Shown here: positions 9,618-21,299 of the stretch, piece by piece
How positions within the stretch are numbered: the first letter of the stretch is position 1
Layout of the letters: each line of letters begins with the position of its first letter
Origin: Cercis canadensis
Taxonomy: Eukaryota; Streptophyta; Magnoliopsida; Fabales; Fabaceae
DNA length: 64,000 bases
Reading direction: 5' to 3'
Assembly: GCA_003255065.1 (NCBI GenBank)
Contig: QAOA01000920.1
Coordinates: 9,301-73,300 of the forward strand
The notes under the pieces: model-generated
Seen by the model: only the letters and a program-made list of their open reading frames with translations
What the model was told of the DNA's origin: nothing
Database searches by the model: none
Position numbers and translations under genes: made by a program

Positions 9618-12600
9618 ATGGCTGCACCTACTGTCAATTTCTCTTACGTCCCTCTGCCAGTTTTTACTGGTGAAAACTATGATTTTTGGAAGATAAAATT
9701 AAAAACATATTTTATCTCACAAAAATTGTGGGATATTGTTCAAAATGGGTTTAACATCCCATAAGATATTTCCACTCTGTTTGAAGTGGAGAAGAAAAAA
9801 TTGGAGGAGAATCAACAGAAGGATGTGCAAGATCTGTTTGTTATTCAGCAAGCAGTGGACGACACTATTTTTACAAGGATATCAGATGCTGACTTTGCAA
9901 AGAAGACATGTGATATCTTGGAGGAGGAGTATCATGGAAGTGAAAAGGTATGAGCCAAGCTCATTGCAAACCAAGCTCATTGGTATATCTCAAACCAAGC
10001 AGAGGGTTAGGATCGTCAACATGTTCGGTATAAATTTTCCAGTGAGTTTGGACATATCCAAGCTCATTGCAAGAAGCGGAACATGTGTAATTACTACAAA
10101 AAGAATGGGCATATCATCTAAAAATGCAGAACCTTGCAGAGAAACAAACATAACCAGAATCAAACAGCATTCTTTTCTTATGGAGAACAGAAGGTGACAG
10201 ATTTGTCTAATGCTGGTGTCTTCCAAGAAATAATTCAACAAATTATAGAATCAACTCTGCAATCAACCTTACCAGGTGCAATCTCTTCTGCTTTTTCTGC
10301 TGTTTGCTTCTCAGGTAGCACTCAATCGTACATTGATTCTGCTGCTTTTAATCACATGAGTGGAGAAAAAGGTGTTTTTCAAAACTCGAAGCCATATGCT
10401 TCTAAGCAATCTGTCATAACTGAAAATGGAAACACTTTACCAATTAAAGGCATTGGATCAGCTTGCTTAAAAGATAAATCTGAAAAAACCTTGACCCTTC
10501 CAAATACTCTTTATATTCCAAAATTAGTTACAAATCTAATCTCTGTTGAACAGTTAGCTGATCAAAATTTCACCATCAAATTTTCTCCTCATGGTTGTGA
10601 TATACAGGATCTTCAAACGGGGAAGGTGATAGGGAAGGAGGACTGTTCAAATTGAATTTGAGAAAGGAACCTGATCTGCAGTCTTGCCTTTCAGTCTCCT
10701 CAACCTCCAACATTACTCTTAGAAATAAGACTTGGGATTTATGGCATCTTCGCCTTGGTCACCCTCATAGCTCTAGACTTGAGTATATGTTTAGATCTAA
10801 TTTAATTCTAAACAAGTTACTAGGAAAATCTAATTCACTTGAGAGGAAGTGCCAAAGTTGTGCACTAGGAAAAGCATCAAAATTGCCTTTTTCATCAAGT
10901 ATTTCTGAATTTGATGAACCTTTTGATTTAATACTTAATGATTTATGAATATCACCTATTCCTTCTAGATTGGGATATTGTTACTTTGTTCTCTTTGTAG
11001 ATCAATATACTAGATTTACTTGGAAATATTTTTTACGTGCTATGTCTGAACTTACTAATATAGCTAAGATGTTTATCACTATGATTGAGACACAATTTCA
11101 GAAAACGATAAAAGTATTTCGTTCATCTGCTGGAGGAGAATTCTGTTTTCAAGATTTAACTTCCTTTTTCCAGAAGAAAGGAATTGTTGTACAGCAGTCT
11201 TGTCCACAAACTCCTAAGTAAAATGGATTAGTGGAAAGGAAAAACAGGCACGTTGGTGAGATCACTCAAACTCTCTTAATTGAATCACACATTCTTTCAA
11301 AATTTTGGGTAGAAGCTGCTCAAATAGCAGTATATCTTATTAATCGACAACCAACTCCTGTACTTGGTAACAAAACATGATGGTTCGTTTATATAATATC
11401 AATCCAGATTACTCTCAACTTCATGTCTTTGGCTGTATTTATTTTGTTTTACTTGCAGGAGATGAACAAAATAAATTGTCTTCCAAAGCAGCTAAATGTG
11501 TGTTTCTTGGATATTGTGACAAACAAAAAGACTATCTTTATTATGATCCAGAGCTGAAAATAACGCGCATATCATGTCATATGTTGCCTTTTTTGAAAAT
11601 ATTTACTATTACCCTGCTTCTCCTAAGGCTAGTTCATCGATTTCATTTTTACCAAATTTTACTGAACAATTGTCTCTAGAATCTGATGAGCTAATAGGAG
11701 AAAAGAATAGTTCTATGGAGACTAATGCCATGGTGGAACTTCACCAAATTGCACAAGAATACATCGAAAGTCCTTCTACTCTTCCTACGTTGGGAAGTGA
11801 GATCACAGAACCAAATGTTGATCCAAACATTGATCCACAACCTTTAAGGTGCTCATCTCGCACAAAATGTGGTCAACCATCACAAAGGTTTGGTTACTCT
11901 CCTGAATGGTATGGGAAATCCACATCTTTCTTTAGTAACACAAATTTTAATTCTGTCCCTTCTAATTATAAACAAGCAATGTAGCAAGAGTGTTGGAGGA
12001 AAGATGTGATAGAAGAACTCCATGACCTTGAAATAAACAACACTTGGGATTTGGTTACAAGGCCAAAGGATGCTTAAGTAATTCGTAGTAACTGGGTATA
12101 CATACTTAAGGTAAAACCATATGGGACTCTGGATAGGTATAAAGCAAGACTTGTAGCTCAAGGGTACAAACAAGAATATGGGATTGATTATGAAGAAACA
12201 TTTTCACTTGTGGCTAAAATGACAATTGTTCGTATTCTTCTTGCAGTAGCATCATCTAAAGGTTGGTCCTTACACCAAATGGATGTAAAGAATCTTGTCT
12301 TGCATGGACAAGTGAAACTTAAAATACTTGTCAAATCAAGGACCCAGATGTCTATTCGATTTGACTCATACACTAGACCGATACAACGGTTTGTTTAATA
12401 AACTTTTTAACCTAATTAACCACCATCTAAACTGGGTTAGACCGACCTGAACCGGTTCGATTATTAAAGCCGGATCTTAAAATATTTGTCAAATCAAGGC
12501 CTCTTATAGACTTAAACAAGCTCCTAGAGCATGGTTTGAAAATTTTCATTCCACTCTTTGTTCTATTGGATTCAAATAAAACAAAAATGATAATTCATTA

Positions 12601-13563
12601 TTTACTCGCTGCACTACTAACAGAATTATTATCCTATTACTATATGTTGATGATATGGTCATAACAGGAAACGATGATCAAAGAATAGCTGAAATAAAAA
12701 GTGTTCTTCAAGCATTCTTTTAAATGAAAGATCTTGGTGTACTTCACAATTTTCTTGGCCTGGAGATTTCCTACCACCGCAATGGCTTGTTTCTTAGCCA
12801 ATGGAAGTATATAAGAGATTTAATTCAATTGGTAAATCTTACTGATAACAAGAAGATGGTCATACCCATGGAATTCAATTTAAAATTAACAAGAGAAGAT
12901 GGACAACCACTATCTAATCCATACTTAAATTGACGTATAGTAGGAAATCTAATCTATCTTACATCTCTTTTCCAGTGCAGATTGTTAGCCAATTTCTTGC
13001 AGATCCACGAAGACTACACCTCACTGCACTGCATCGCATCATCAGATACTTGAAAGGGAATCTAGATTGTGGGAAAAAATTTCCTTCAAAATCTTCCCTC
13101 TCTCTAACAGTTTTCTTAGACGCTGATCATGATGGATGTCTTGACATAAGAAGATCCACTGCAGGCTGGTTTGTCTTCCTAGGCTCCTGTCCAATCTCAT
13201 GGAAATGCCGAAACCAAGATAGAGTAGCCAAATCTACTACAGAAGCAGAATATAGATCAATGTCATCTGTTAGTTCTGAAGTTGTTTAGATTAGAAGGCT
13301 TCTTTGTGAGTTAGGAGTACATTGTCAACAACCAACTCCATTATATGCAAACAACATCAGCGCCATCAGTATTGCTACAAATCCAGTCCTACATAAAAGA
13401 ACTAAACATATAGAAGTTGACTGCCATTATATCAGGGAACTTGTGAAAGATAAAACCTTGACCCTTTCACACGTATCCCATGATCATGTTGCAGACATAT
13501 TTATCAAACCAATGGGAACTTATAGATATTTTAGTTTGACCTTGAGAAAGGCTAATAAATAAT
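9618..13563 (+). pseudogene. Copia gag-pol with many lesions
   Basis: The ATG at 9618 opens a Gag with FTGENYDFWK near its start. A zinc-knuckle remnant lies near 10080-10130. The protease region (SAAFNHMSG) has a degraded Asp motif. Integrase follows in pieces: LWHLRLGHPHSS with CQSCALGK, then LFVDQYTRF, then NGLVERKNRH. RT shows YVDDMVITGN (about 12645) and the KDLGVLHNFLGLE region. RNase H ends with VADIFIKPMGTYR. In-frame stops occur at about 9761, 9950, 10946, 11219, 12076, 12721 and 13288. A 159-bp insertion breaks RT at 12342-12500. The element cannot encode its own proteins. Confidence 0.85.
12318..12500 (+). repeat. 159-bp insertion in RT bounded by 24-bp direct repeats
   Basis: The sequence CTTAAAATA(C/T)TTGTCAAATC... 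occurs at 12318-12341 and again at 12477-12500 with one mismatch. The intervening bases interrupt the RT frame and include an AACCGGTTCGA-type stretch. Such stretches also occur in the MITE-like element at 19474-20073. It looks like a small insertion with a long target duplication, or a templated repair insertion. Confidence 0.6.
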
Positions 13564-13879
13564 TTAGGGTTCTTTGCTAGCAGTTAGGAAGATTGTTCTT
13601 GGTTAATGAATTAGAAATAGCAAATCGGAATAGCTATGATGAAATCAAAAGCCCTAGATATTTCTCTCTAGATTAATTCCTCATTTTATCTATCTTAGCC
13701 TGTTTTCAGTTTATTTAAAGTTCTATCTTGAAATTCTCCATACTTATTGATTAGATAAAATTGAGATTAATACAATTTAAAGCACATTTTTACTTCATCT
13801 GAGTGCTTTATTGTCTTGAACACTTTGAAAGACACTTGATCACCTTACACTCTTAGAGTGAGTTGCCTTTTCTACACAT
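13564..13879 (+). repeat. LTR-like fragment, family unknown
   Basis: No frame. A stretch near 13750 (GATTAGATAAAATTGAGATTAAT) resembles the end region of the LTRs at 15728-17141 and 47221-48614, but on the plus strand. I read it as a decayed LTR end between the copia and the minus-strand gypsy element. The evidence is weak. Confidence 0.35.
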
Positions 13880-13893
13880 CAATGAGAGCCTTA

Positions 13894-14409
13894 TCAGTTG
13901 CTAAGAATGGACGACCAAGAATGATAGGGATTTCTTGGTCTTCCTTCATGTCCAATACAATGAAGTGCTAGGAATATAAAATTGTCCACATTGACTAATA
14001 CATCTTCTATGACACCTCTTGGATACTTAATGGATCTATCAGCTAGTTGTAATGACATAGTAGTTGGCTTAGCTTTTCCAATACCCAATTTCCTATAAAT
14101 AGATAAAGGCATCAAGTTAATACTAGCACCAAGATCACAAAGTGCTTTACCAAAAAATGAATATCCTATAGTGCAAGGTAAAGTGAAATGCCCTGGATCT
14201 TTTAGTTTGGGCGGCAATTTCTTTTGCAAGATGACACTGCACTCTTCAGTAAGTGCAACTGTCTCATAATCTTCCTTCTTTCTTTTATTAGACATAATGT
14301 CTTCCATGAATTTGACATAGCTGGGCATTTGCTCTAAAGCATATGCAAATGGAATGTTGATGTGCAACTTCTTAAACACCTCTAAAAATTTAGAGAATTG
14401 ATTATCCAT
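13894..14409 (-). pseudogene. Gypsy aspartic protease region (fragment)
   Basis: An open stretch of 171 codons reads through KLKDPGHFTLPCTIG, ALCDLGASINLMP and LQLADRSIKYPRGVIEDVLV. This is the protease of Athila/Tat-type polyproteins, where DLGAS replaces the usual DTGAS or DSGAS. The protease would cleave the Gag-Pol precursor inside the particle. It shifts frame after about residue 148 and the element ends soon after. The upstream gag lies in another frame. Confidence 0.8.
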
Positions 14410-15590
14410 CTTCTTCTTTTGGAACCTCTGAGGGAAAGGAAGAGGTAGAACATAAGGTGGAGGGTGTTGATTGCTAACTGGGCAAGAGCATCTTGGAAAG
14501 AAATCTTAGGTGGTTGTCTCCATGAAAAATTTAGGTGATTTCTCCACCTCAGATTGTATGTGTTGGAGTAAGGATTGTTTTGCTTGCTTGGGTTTCCCAC
14601 AAAGTGTGCTTCCTTTGACTGAGATGGAAAGGAAGGATTGCCAACTTGGCAATCTATGCTAGCATTAGGTCCATTGCAGTGGTTAGAAATTTCAAGAGGA
14701 GAATGGATGTCATTGACGTTCATATAGGTCAATTGCTTAGAGATGGAATCCATTTTAGCATATAGAAATGTAAGGATATCTACCTCATGAACCCCAAGAA
14801 CCTTGCATGGTGCATACCTCTAAGTAAGTCATTAATATGTAGTCATCTCCTCTAACAGGTCATTAGTATCTTCATATGTCTTTCTCATTAAGGACTCACC
14901 TGCAACTGCATCAACTAGTGCTTGGTTGAACTTGTTAACCCATTGTAGAAGGTCTATAGTTGCAACTAATCAAAAAGTCCATCGTGGGGACATCTGCGAA
15001 GTAGTTCTTTATACCTTTCCCAAGCCTGCTAAAGTGACTCAATTTCTTGTTGACTGAATGTAGTAAAATCATTCCTCATCTTGGCAGTCTTAGCAGGTGG
15101 AAAGAATTTGGCTAAAAATTTATGTGCCAAGATATCCCAAGTAGTGATGGTTCCTACTGGCAAAGACTACAACCAAGACTTGGCTTTATCCCTCAGTGAG
15201 AATGGAAAAAGACGAAGTCGAACAACATCATTAGAAGCACCATTATGCTTGAATGTATCACAGATTTCTAAGAAACTAGCAATGTGAGCATGTGGGTCTT
15301 CACTAGCCAATCCACTGAATTGGCCTATTGAACCATGTGAATAACTGCAAGCTTTATCTCATGGGTGTTGGCTTGAATTGCGGGTTACCTTATAACAAAG
15401 GTAGTATATGTGACTAGAGGAATAACGTAGTCACGTAGTGCCTTCAGAGAATTTTATTTTGCCATGGTGTCTTTCAAAAATCTAGTAGCTTTTCTCTTCT
15501 CCTTTTTGTTCTTTTAATATGTCTTCTCAATCTCAGAATCGAAGGGGAGTAAAGAGTTGCTTCCAAATCGTCTCATACACCAAATAGAGA
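14400..15590 (-). pseudogene. Athila/Tat-like gag remnant
   Basis: Minus-strand pieces with many stops include a start-region stretch (RRFGSNSLLPFDSE), ALRDYVIPL and, near 14990-15060, FTTFSQQEIESL...AWERYKELLRRCPH. That last motif is characteristic of the plant gypsy Gag core. A later open piece (14753-14382) precedes the protease. Gag cannot be translated as one frame. Confidence 0.75.
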
Positions 15591-15701
15591 CACCTGAAAG
15601 TGAAGGTAAGTAAAAAAAAAATTAAATAACTAAAAATAAAAATAAATAATCAGATTAAAGTAGGAATTACTTAGTATCAATATTAATAAACAATTAATTC
15701 C

Positions 15702-15718
15702 CAGCAGCAACAGCGCCA
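15702..15718 (-). other. Asp-tRNA-type primer-binding site, degenerate
   Basis: The minus strand reads TGGCGCTGTTGCTGCTGGG. This is close to TGGCGCCGTTGCCGGGG, the complement of the 3' end of plant Asp tRNA, which is seen intact at 30560-30576. Confidence 0.7.
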
Positions 15719-15727
15719 AAAACTTAT

Positions 15728-17141
15728 TGTGATATAATGGAGCGTAAATGTACGCTATTGTCTTAGAAGTAATAAAATGAGAGTAAAGATTGTCCCATGA
15801 GGATTAATGTTATTATTTATCAAAATTGGGTTAATTCTAGTTTTATCTTATCAACGATTCAAGAGAAATTTAAGTCTAATATTAAGTAAATTGAAAACGA
15901 ACTAAAGCAAATAAAAATCATGAATTAATTAAGAGAGAAAACGCCTATGGTTTCCAATTTCACCATAATTAATCCCGGTTTTCATTCCTTAATTCCTTAA
16001 TCTAGATTTATTTTCCTAATTGTTAGCCAAGTTTCCCTAAATTATTCATGAGTCTCTCCCAAGGTCTAGTGAAAATATTTTCACATTATGAACTCACTAT
16101 ATTCCTATGTGAATTACGAATAATCAGAAAATTCATTCAATTCTGTAGATCTCTTTAATAGACTACACAAGCTGTTGAGATATATCTTTATCCTACATGC
16201 AACCCATAGTATTTATCCCAATGAACTAGACACAAATCTCCTTTCGGTTTTATTGTGATTATCCTATCAACTAATTGGTGATCAAGCAATTAGAAACATG
16301 AAGAACAGAGATGAATACTCAAATAAAAAAGAGAAAATCATAGATTAATTCCAAAACAAACTACAACCGTCCATAATTAGGCTACATCGTAACCCTAGAA
16401 AGAAATTAGTTCACGACTATGGAAATAAACATAACTGATAAATATTTAGACATAGATGAAAAGAAAAGAGAATAAAAACTCAGTATGGATCCAATAATAG
16501 CTGTTGCTAATCCTCTTCTCCAAGCATTGTCTTGCCTCTTCTCTACCCTCGAAAAGTCTAAAAGTTCCATTCTAAAACCTAAAAGTGCTATTTATGCTAT
16601 TGTTACAAAATCCTAATTTTATTAAGGTAAAAATCATCACCGCCTTAAGGAAGTGGTCCAGGCCTTGCTGATCTTGGTTAAGGGCGCTGCAGCTCTTGCA
16701 TTTGAAGACCACGGGCGCTGAGGCACAAAGAGATAGGGGCTGCTACCCTTCTTCTCTGTCTTTACTGGAGAAAAACCCAATGATAGCACTGAGGCTCTTG
16801 GTAGAGGGCGCTGAGGCCCTTGAACATTAGAGCAGCTCTTGCTCCTTAGACATGGGGCTCTTGCTCTCTATCTTGCTTGGTGGCTTATGGGCATTGAGGC
16901 TCTATAAGATGTAGAGCCTTGGCTCTAGGTTCCTAGCAGTAAGGCCTTCTCTTTACTGGAGCTTTGGCATTCTTTTTCCTCCAAATTCATCTTTTTACTC
17001 CAAAACATAAAATATTTCTAAATCTTCTAGTCCTACAAAAATAACACCAAGGACATATTATTTATTAATAAAAATTCTAAGGAACACACAAAATATTAAG
17101 CTTAAAAATATCTAAAGAGTGGGTATAAAATCCACTCAACA
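15728..17141 (-). repeat. 5' LTR, about 1.41 kb
   Basis: On the minus strand it starts TGTTGAGTGGATTTTATACCC and ends ATATCACA near the primer site. It aligns along its length with 47221-48614. A GCGCTGAGGC-type degenerate repeat fills 16660-16960, and a TATTTATGC/TATAAATAG-type stretch lies near 16595. No partner LTR is in the window. Confidence 0.8.
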
Positions 17142-18281
17142 CTTAGTAGAGTCAAGTTATGATCCTACATACTCCAAGGGATTGAGTAATGGAAAATTCA
17201 TGAAAACCAAAAGTAAAGCTTGTTGTGATAAGATTTTGTAGATATGCATCTACATGGTGGCATAAAATCTAAGAGTTGAGGTTACGAAATAGAAAGACTA
17301 AGATTGTTTCTTGAGAGAAAATGAAGGCAAGGTTGTGTTTGAATTTTTTTTCCTAGCTCTAAACTTTGCTCATAGTATTTTTATTCAATCTAATACTTTT
17401 CAGCAAGGAAACAAAAATTATCTGCGTCATTGGAGCCATTCTTGATGTAATGTTGCTATTAGAGGAAGAAAAGGGGTCCAAACAACTAGGTAATGTCAAG
17501 CAGGTATAATTACCAAACCTATTTCTGGGAATGTTGGAGAGTTTAGGAGAAACAAAGAACTACTGATCTCAAGGCATCATTTAGAAGCTGCATATCTCCA
17601 AACTTGTTTGGAATCTGAAATTGAATTACAACTAAAGTGATGGATAGACACTCACGAACATAAGGATGCCCATATATGGTGGCAGTCCCTTCTTTAGCAC
17701 ATGTACAGTCATGGCAAGGATAGTTGCATAGTTATCATCATCAGAACCTTCATTTCCACTTTCAGTAACAAGCTAACCCTAGGTATAAAATGAAATAATT
17801 TACTGTCTTTAGACCTTGCAAATGTTAGGTGTCTATTAAATTGAGACTGACGGTGTTTAGACTCACTGCAGGCTCCGAAAGGTTATAAAAACATAATTCA
17901 AAAGCATGGTAATCCAAGTCACTAGGTATGGTAGTGGTGAGGCATCTAGGTAGTTTGCAAAAAGTTCAGGGTTCAAACCTTCATGCTGCCTTGTACTAGA
18001 AAAGGCATGATTTCCAATTTGAACGCTATAATATATATGATATTGTTCAGCTGTTAATTGCTGCAATCTGTTTTGATCACGGTGTGCTATACTTCTCAAT
18101 GTGTGCACTCACTTTCTGCCTCTTCCTAATGCTTTGTGTCTGAAGCTTAGAGCTGTTAGTCTACCTTTAGTTAAGCATTATTTTGAAGTCAGAGGCATTC
18201 AAATTTGAATGTGATGCTGATGTTGGACAGAGTCTTACAGAGGGAATGGAGACAGAAGAAAAAAAATAGTTATGTGATTTT
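17142..18281. other. Non-coding stretch, no gene recognised
   Basis: No convincing coding frame. A short open stretch on the minus strand near 17640-17760 (NYATILAMTVHVLKKG) could be an exon relic but I do not recognise it. Near 17900-18010 a TGGTAGTGGTGAGGCATC ... GGTTCAAACCT pair resembles the internal promoter boxes of a tRNA-derived SINE. Confidence 0.35.
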
Positions 18282-18561
18282 CATGTTTATGAATAATTTT
18301 TAAGTAAAATACATTTTTTTGTCTTTGAATTATTTGTTAAATGTCACTTTAGTCAATAATTTATTTTTTGTCATTTTAATTATCAAATTATCATATTGCT
18401 CGCCAAATCAGTTCTCCTTTGCACAAAGCATAATCACTTAAGGACTGACAGACATAATGATTATTTGAAGACTAAAGTGACTCAAAAATTAAATTAATGA
18501 CTAAAATGACATTTAAAAAATAATTTAAGGACAAAAAAGATATTTAGCTCATAATTTTTAA
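18282..18561. mobile_element. MITE-like long inverted repeat
   Basis: The left arm (from about 18282: TTTTTTTGTCTTTGAATTATTTG, then AAATGTCACTTTAGTCA) is complementary, imperfectly over about 90 bases, to the right arm (to about 18561: AAAATGACATTTAAAAAATAATTTAAGGAC). The central spacer is about 90 bp. It is AT-rich, carries no ORF, and has the size and shape of a MITE. The target duplication could not be fixed. Confidence 0.5.
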
Positions 18562-18829
18562 AAATATTCCGTAAGGGTTTTGACTTCGAGTTTAGCATGA
18601 AGGACTTCATTTCCCTTCCATTTTGTTTCTTCATAAATGAAACTCACAAATAAGGAAATGAGATATCTTCCTTCATTCCCCTTCCTCTCCTGTCCCTCCA
18701 AAACCCTCTACGAAAATAAAACTTTCTCTTTCTTCCTTGTTATCAGCAAAAGGATCAATGGAAATAAAAAGTTCAAATATATCAATACCACACCTTAGAA
18801 ATTGAAAGGAAAATATCTTATATTAACAT
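18562..18829. other. AT-rich spacer
   Basis: No ORF and no repeat structure that I can assign. It precedes the 3' end of the DOG1-like pseudogene. Confidence 0.3.
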
Positions 18830-19143
18830 AATAGAGTTCCTTCAATTTTCCACATTACTAAATTAAAATACAAACACTGTGAAGTGAGGAAAAACAAAAC
18901 AAAAACAAGAACAAAATAAACACCGACACTTCGAAATATAAAATAAACAAGACAACTGCAAAAGCTACTAGAAACATCAGCCTAAAAGCGTTCACACTTT
19001 TTATCAATTATGATTCCTTGTCCTCATTTGGTTTAGGTGCTGCACCTGCAGTTACAGTAGCACCGCCTGCACTTCCATACATCAATCTTGTCTTCCCCCA
19101 TTGTCTCAGGCGAAGCTGCAGCGTGAGAAATGAAGCTAAAAAC
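18830..19143 (-). pseudogene. DOG1-like pseudogene 1, C-terminal end and 3' UTR
   Basis: Minus strand 19137-18995 reads a short C-terminal segment ending near PKPNEDKES then stop, with LRLRQWGKTR before it. The QWG-type segment is found near the end of DOG1-like proteins. Downstream, GAAGTGTCGGTGT and a T/G-rich stretch match the 3' region of the intact gene after 43440 (TTAGTGTCGGTGTG). This piece is separated from the middle of the pseudogene by the small LTR element at 19144-20683. Confidence 0.6.
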
Positions 19144-20683
19144 TATTGGAGGGGAGGTACTCATATGCATTCAATCCCTCAATTTACGAGTATTTTTTAC
19201 ACTTGAGGAGAGAACTGTTAACGTCAAATCCCAATTGAACATTCCTAGACACTCATATTTATACTATTATATAGAGATTTTTAGACTCACTAACTTATTC
19301 TTATTATTCTTATTATTATTGTAGATCTTTAAAATATGGAATACTAACATAAATACTTAAAACTCTTAGACTCTTAAAATTGACATTTTTATAACTTCTA
19401 GTAACCAACATTCAAAATCCAAAAAGACTTCTAGAAAATTCAAATTACATTTATTTTCAACACTATCCTACTATTTTAAAAATAAGACTGGACCGGGCGG
19501 TTCAACCGGTCCAACAGGTGCTCGGTCTAGATTTCAGCTTAGTTAGGAGAGAGAGAGAGGGGGGGGAGGGGGGTCAAACATTTGAAAACTAGCATGAACT
19601 GGTGAAAACCAGTTAAATCGGTCCAGTTTTACATAACCGGACAGTTCATTGAAAATACTATTTTATTTTTTTTCCAAAACTTCCATCAAAAGGATTCAAA
19701 CCCACTTCCTTTAGGAGACAAGAAACTTCTACCACAAAATCAATGCATCTTTTGTAAATAAATTTGTATTATAATTTACTTATTCTCATTTAGATTGCAT
19801 AATAGGTAAATATTAGCCATAAGAATATTCGAACCCTCATTCCAAGGAAAAGAAAAGACATTTGTCACTAAGCCAACTTTAATTTTATTATCAAATTTGT
19901 ATAAAAATGTATTTATTTAACTTAGTTTACACAATAGGCACATTAAATATTATATTCATATAAAAATTATATTTATGACATCATCAATCCAACCATTTGG
20001 TCTAACCGGTGGGACTGGTTCAACTGGTGCTCATCCTTAAAAACAGTTTGCTTACCGGTCTGGTTTTTAAAACATTGCACTGTCCTTTAATTTAAAATTT
20101 TCTTTTTGAAGCTGACTCTTCATGTTTTGATCTTTGCTAAAAGCTTTTCATCTTGTCTCTTGATCTTCAAAATCTTCAAGTCTCATCAACATCTTGATAA
20201 TATTTCTTCTAGCAATTCTCAACCATCACCTTATCACCAAGTGGCTGATTGCTTTGTGGATGGCACTCTTCCATCTCAATCCTTAAGACAATGTGCTTCA
20301 GCATCGATTTTCTTCCCTTTCAATGATAGCTCTTTGTCGTTGGTCTTCTTCCATAAACATGCATCCGCTCTTGGATTGAACATGCTTAGATACCACTGTT
20401 GGATGAAGAGGCACTCACATGCACTCAATTCTTCAATCTACAAGTGCTTTTTACACTTGAGGGGAGAATGTCAACCTCAATCTCATTTGAACATTTCTTG
20501 ACACTCCTATTTATTCTACTACATAGAGACTTCAAGACTCACTAACTTATACTTATCATTATTGTAGATCCTTAAAATATGGAATACTAACATAAAGACC
20601 TAAAACTTTTAGGCTCCTAAAACTGATATTTTTGTAACATCTAGTAACCAACATTCTAAATCCTAAAAGTTTTATTTTCAACA
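19144..20683 (-). mobile_element. Small non-autonomous LTR element (TRIM-like)
   Basis: The direct repeats at 19144-19462 and 20397-20683 share long stretches, e.g. AAAATATGGAATACTAACATAAA and TCTAGTAACCAACATTC. On the minus strand the right copy starts TGTTGAAAATAAAAC and ends TTCATCCAACA, then comes a primer-like TGGTATCTAAGC (20384-20395). The total is 1540 bp with a 934-bp interior that encodes nothing. Flanks are AAAAC and AAGAC, a target duplication with one mismatch. It lies inside DOG1-like pseudogene 1 and must depend on other elements for mobility. Confidence 0.7.
19474..20073. mobile_element. MULE/MITE-like insertion inside the small LTR element
   Basis: About 600 bp between TTTTAAAAATAAGACTGGACC and GGTCTGGTTTTTAAAA, which are inverted relative to each other. 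The CCGGTTCAACCGG-rich ends are common in plant Mutator-like MITEs. No ORF. A 9-bp target duplication is not clear. Confidence 0.45.
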
Positions 20684-20997
20684 AAGACTCCACATGATGC
20701 ATTAGTCTCAGCACATCGAGCACACCCTTTAGTGCCACCAGCCGTACACAATCAGCACCCTTCATGGCGTTTCATCGTTAACTCCAACAGAGCATGGACC
20801 TGTGCCACCCTCAGGACGCCGAGGTTGTGATTCTTCACCCGCATTGCCAGCTTCGCCAGCTCCATCATTCTCCAATCAGCTATGGACCAGCACATATGAA
20901 TCCTCTCCATCTCATTGTCCACCTTCTCCTCCACCATCCTCGTTCTTATTCTCAGTTCCTCTATCTTCCTTCCCTGCTCCGGAGTCAGCAGGAACAG
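20684..20997 (-). pseudogene. DOG1-like pseudogene 1, middle part
   Basis: Minus-strand codons read LLTPEQGRKIEELRIRTRM, then NEMERI, then MELAKLAMRV and VHALLELTMKR, and in a shifted frame CVRLVALKGVLDVLRLMHHVE. Each block aligns with the intact gene at 42709-43437 (MKIEELRIRNWM, REMERI, ALVELAMKRV, CVRLRSLNGVLNVLRPMQCVE). A frameshift lies near 20753. The high-coordinate end is the target site of the chromovirus (AACAG duplicated at 20993-20997 and 32228-32232), so this fragment joins directly to 32233. Confidence 0.85.
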
Positions 20998-21278
20998 TGA
21001 TGCAACAAGGGAACTGAAACTATTGTTTATTGATATCTAGCACTGAACTAATGTGTTGCTTTTATAGGTGCCTTACATGGACACAAGCTACGGACTCTCT
21101 ACTAAGGCTAATGTTGATAATAGTAAAAGAAATAATAAGATAACTACTGCAAAATATAAATAATGCAGATAGCAGTAGAGCTAGAGTCCTTGGTGCGTAC
21201 ACCCACGTCCATGCATTTTAAGTGTATCATGGGTTGGGTCTTTTGATCCTAGTGCTGACCCTTGGGCCCACCGTATCA
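20998..21278 (-). repeat. 3' LTR of chromovirus
   Basis: 281 bp, nearly identical to the split 5' LTR (25705-25777 plus 32011-32227). The purine tract next to it on the minus strand (CTCAAAGGGAAGGGGAA, 21279-21295) marks it as the 3' LTR. Confidence 0.9.
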
Positions 21279-21295
21279 TTCCCCTTCCCTTTGAG
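21279..21295 (-). other. Polypurine tract of chromovirus
   Basis: CTCAAAGGGAAGGGGAA on the minus strand directly abuts the start of the 3' LTR, the expected position of the plus-strand primer. Confidence 0.8.
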
Positions 21296-21299
21296 TAAC

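Larger units (their letters stand above)
8994..13563 (+). mobile_element. Ty1/copia retrotransposon, 3' LTR missing
   Basis: Plus-strand element nested in the gag of the copia at 7980. It has a 514-bp 5' LTR (8994-9507), a primer-like site (9508-9520), gag from 9618, and pol reaching the end of RNase H at about 13561. No repeat of the LTR follows. Instead an unrelated LTR-like stretch and then a minus-strand gypsy element are found, so the 3' end was lost. Confidence 0.85.
13880..17141 (-). mobile_element. Athila/Tat-like Ty3/gypsy, 5' portion only
   Basis: Minus-strand order: 5' LTR (15728-17141), primer site (about 15702-15718), gag, protease. The element ends in protease near 13880, so RT, RNase H, integrase and the 3' LTR are absent. 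The LTR is a homologue, in opposite orientation, of the one at 47221-48614. Confidence 0.8.

Noticed and set aside
20106..20501. 131-codon plus-strand frame as a host gene
   Set aside because: It runs from the interior into the LTR of the small LTR element, on the strand opposite to its orientation, and has no domain I recognise.
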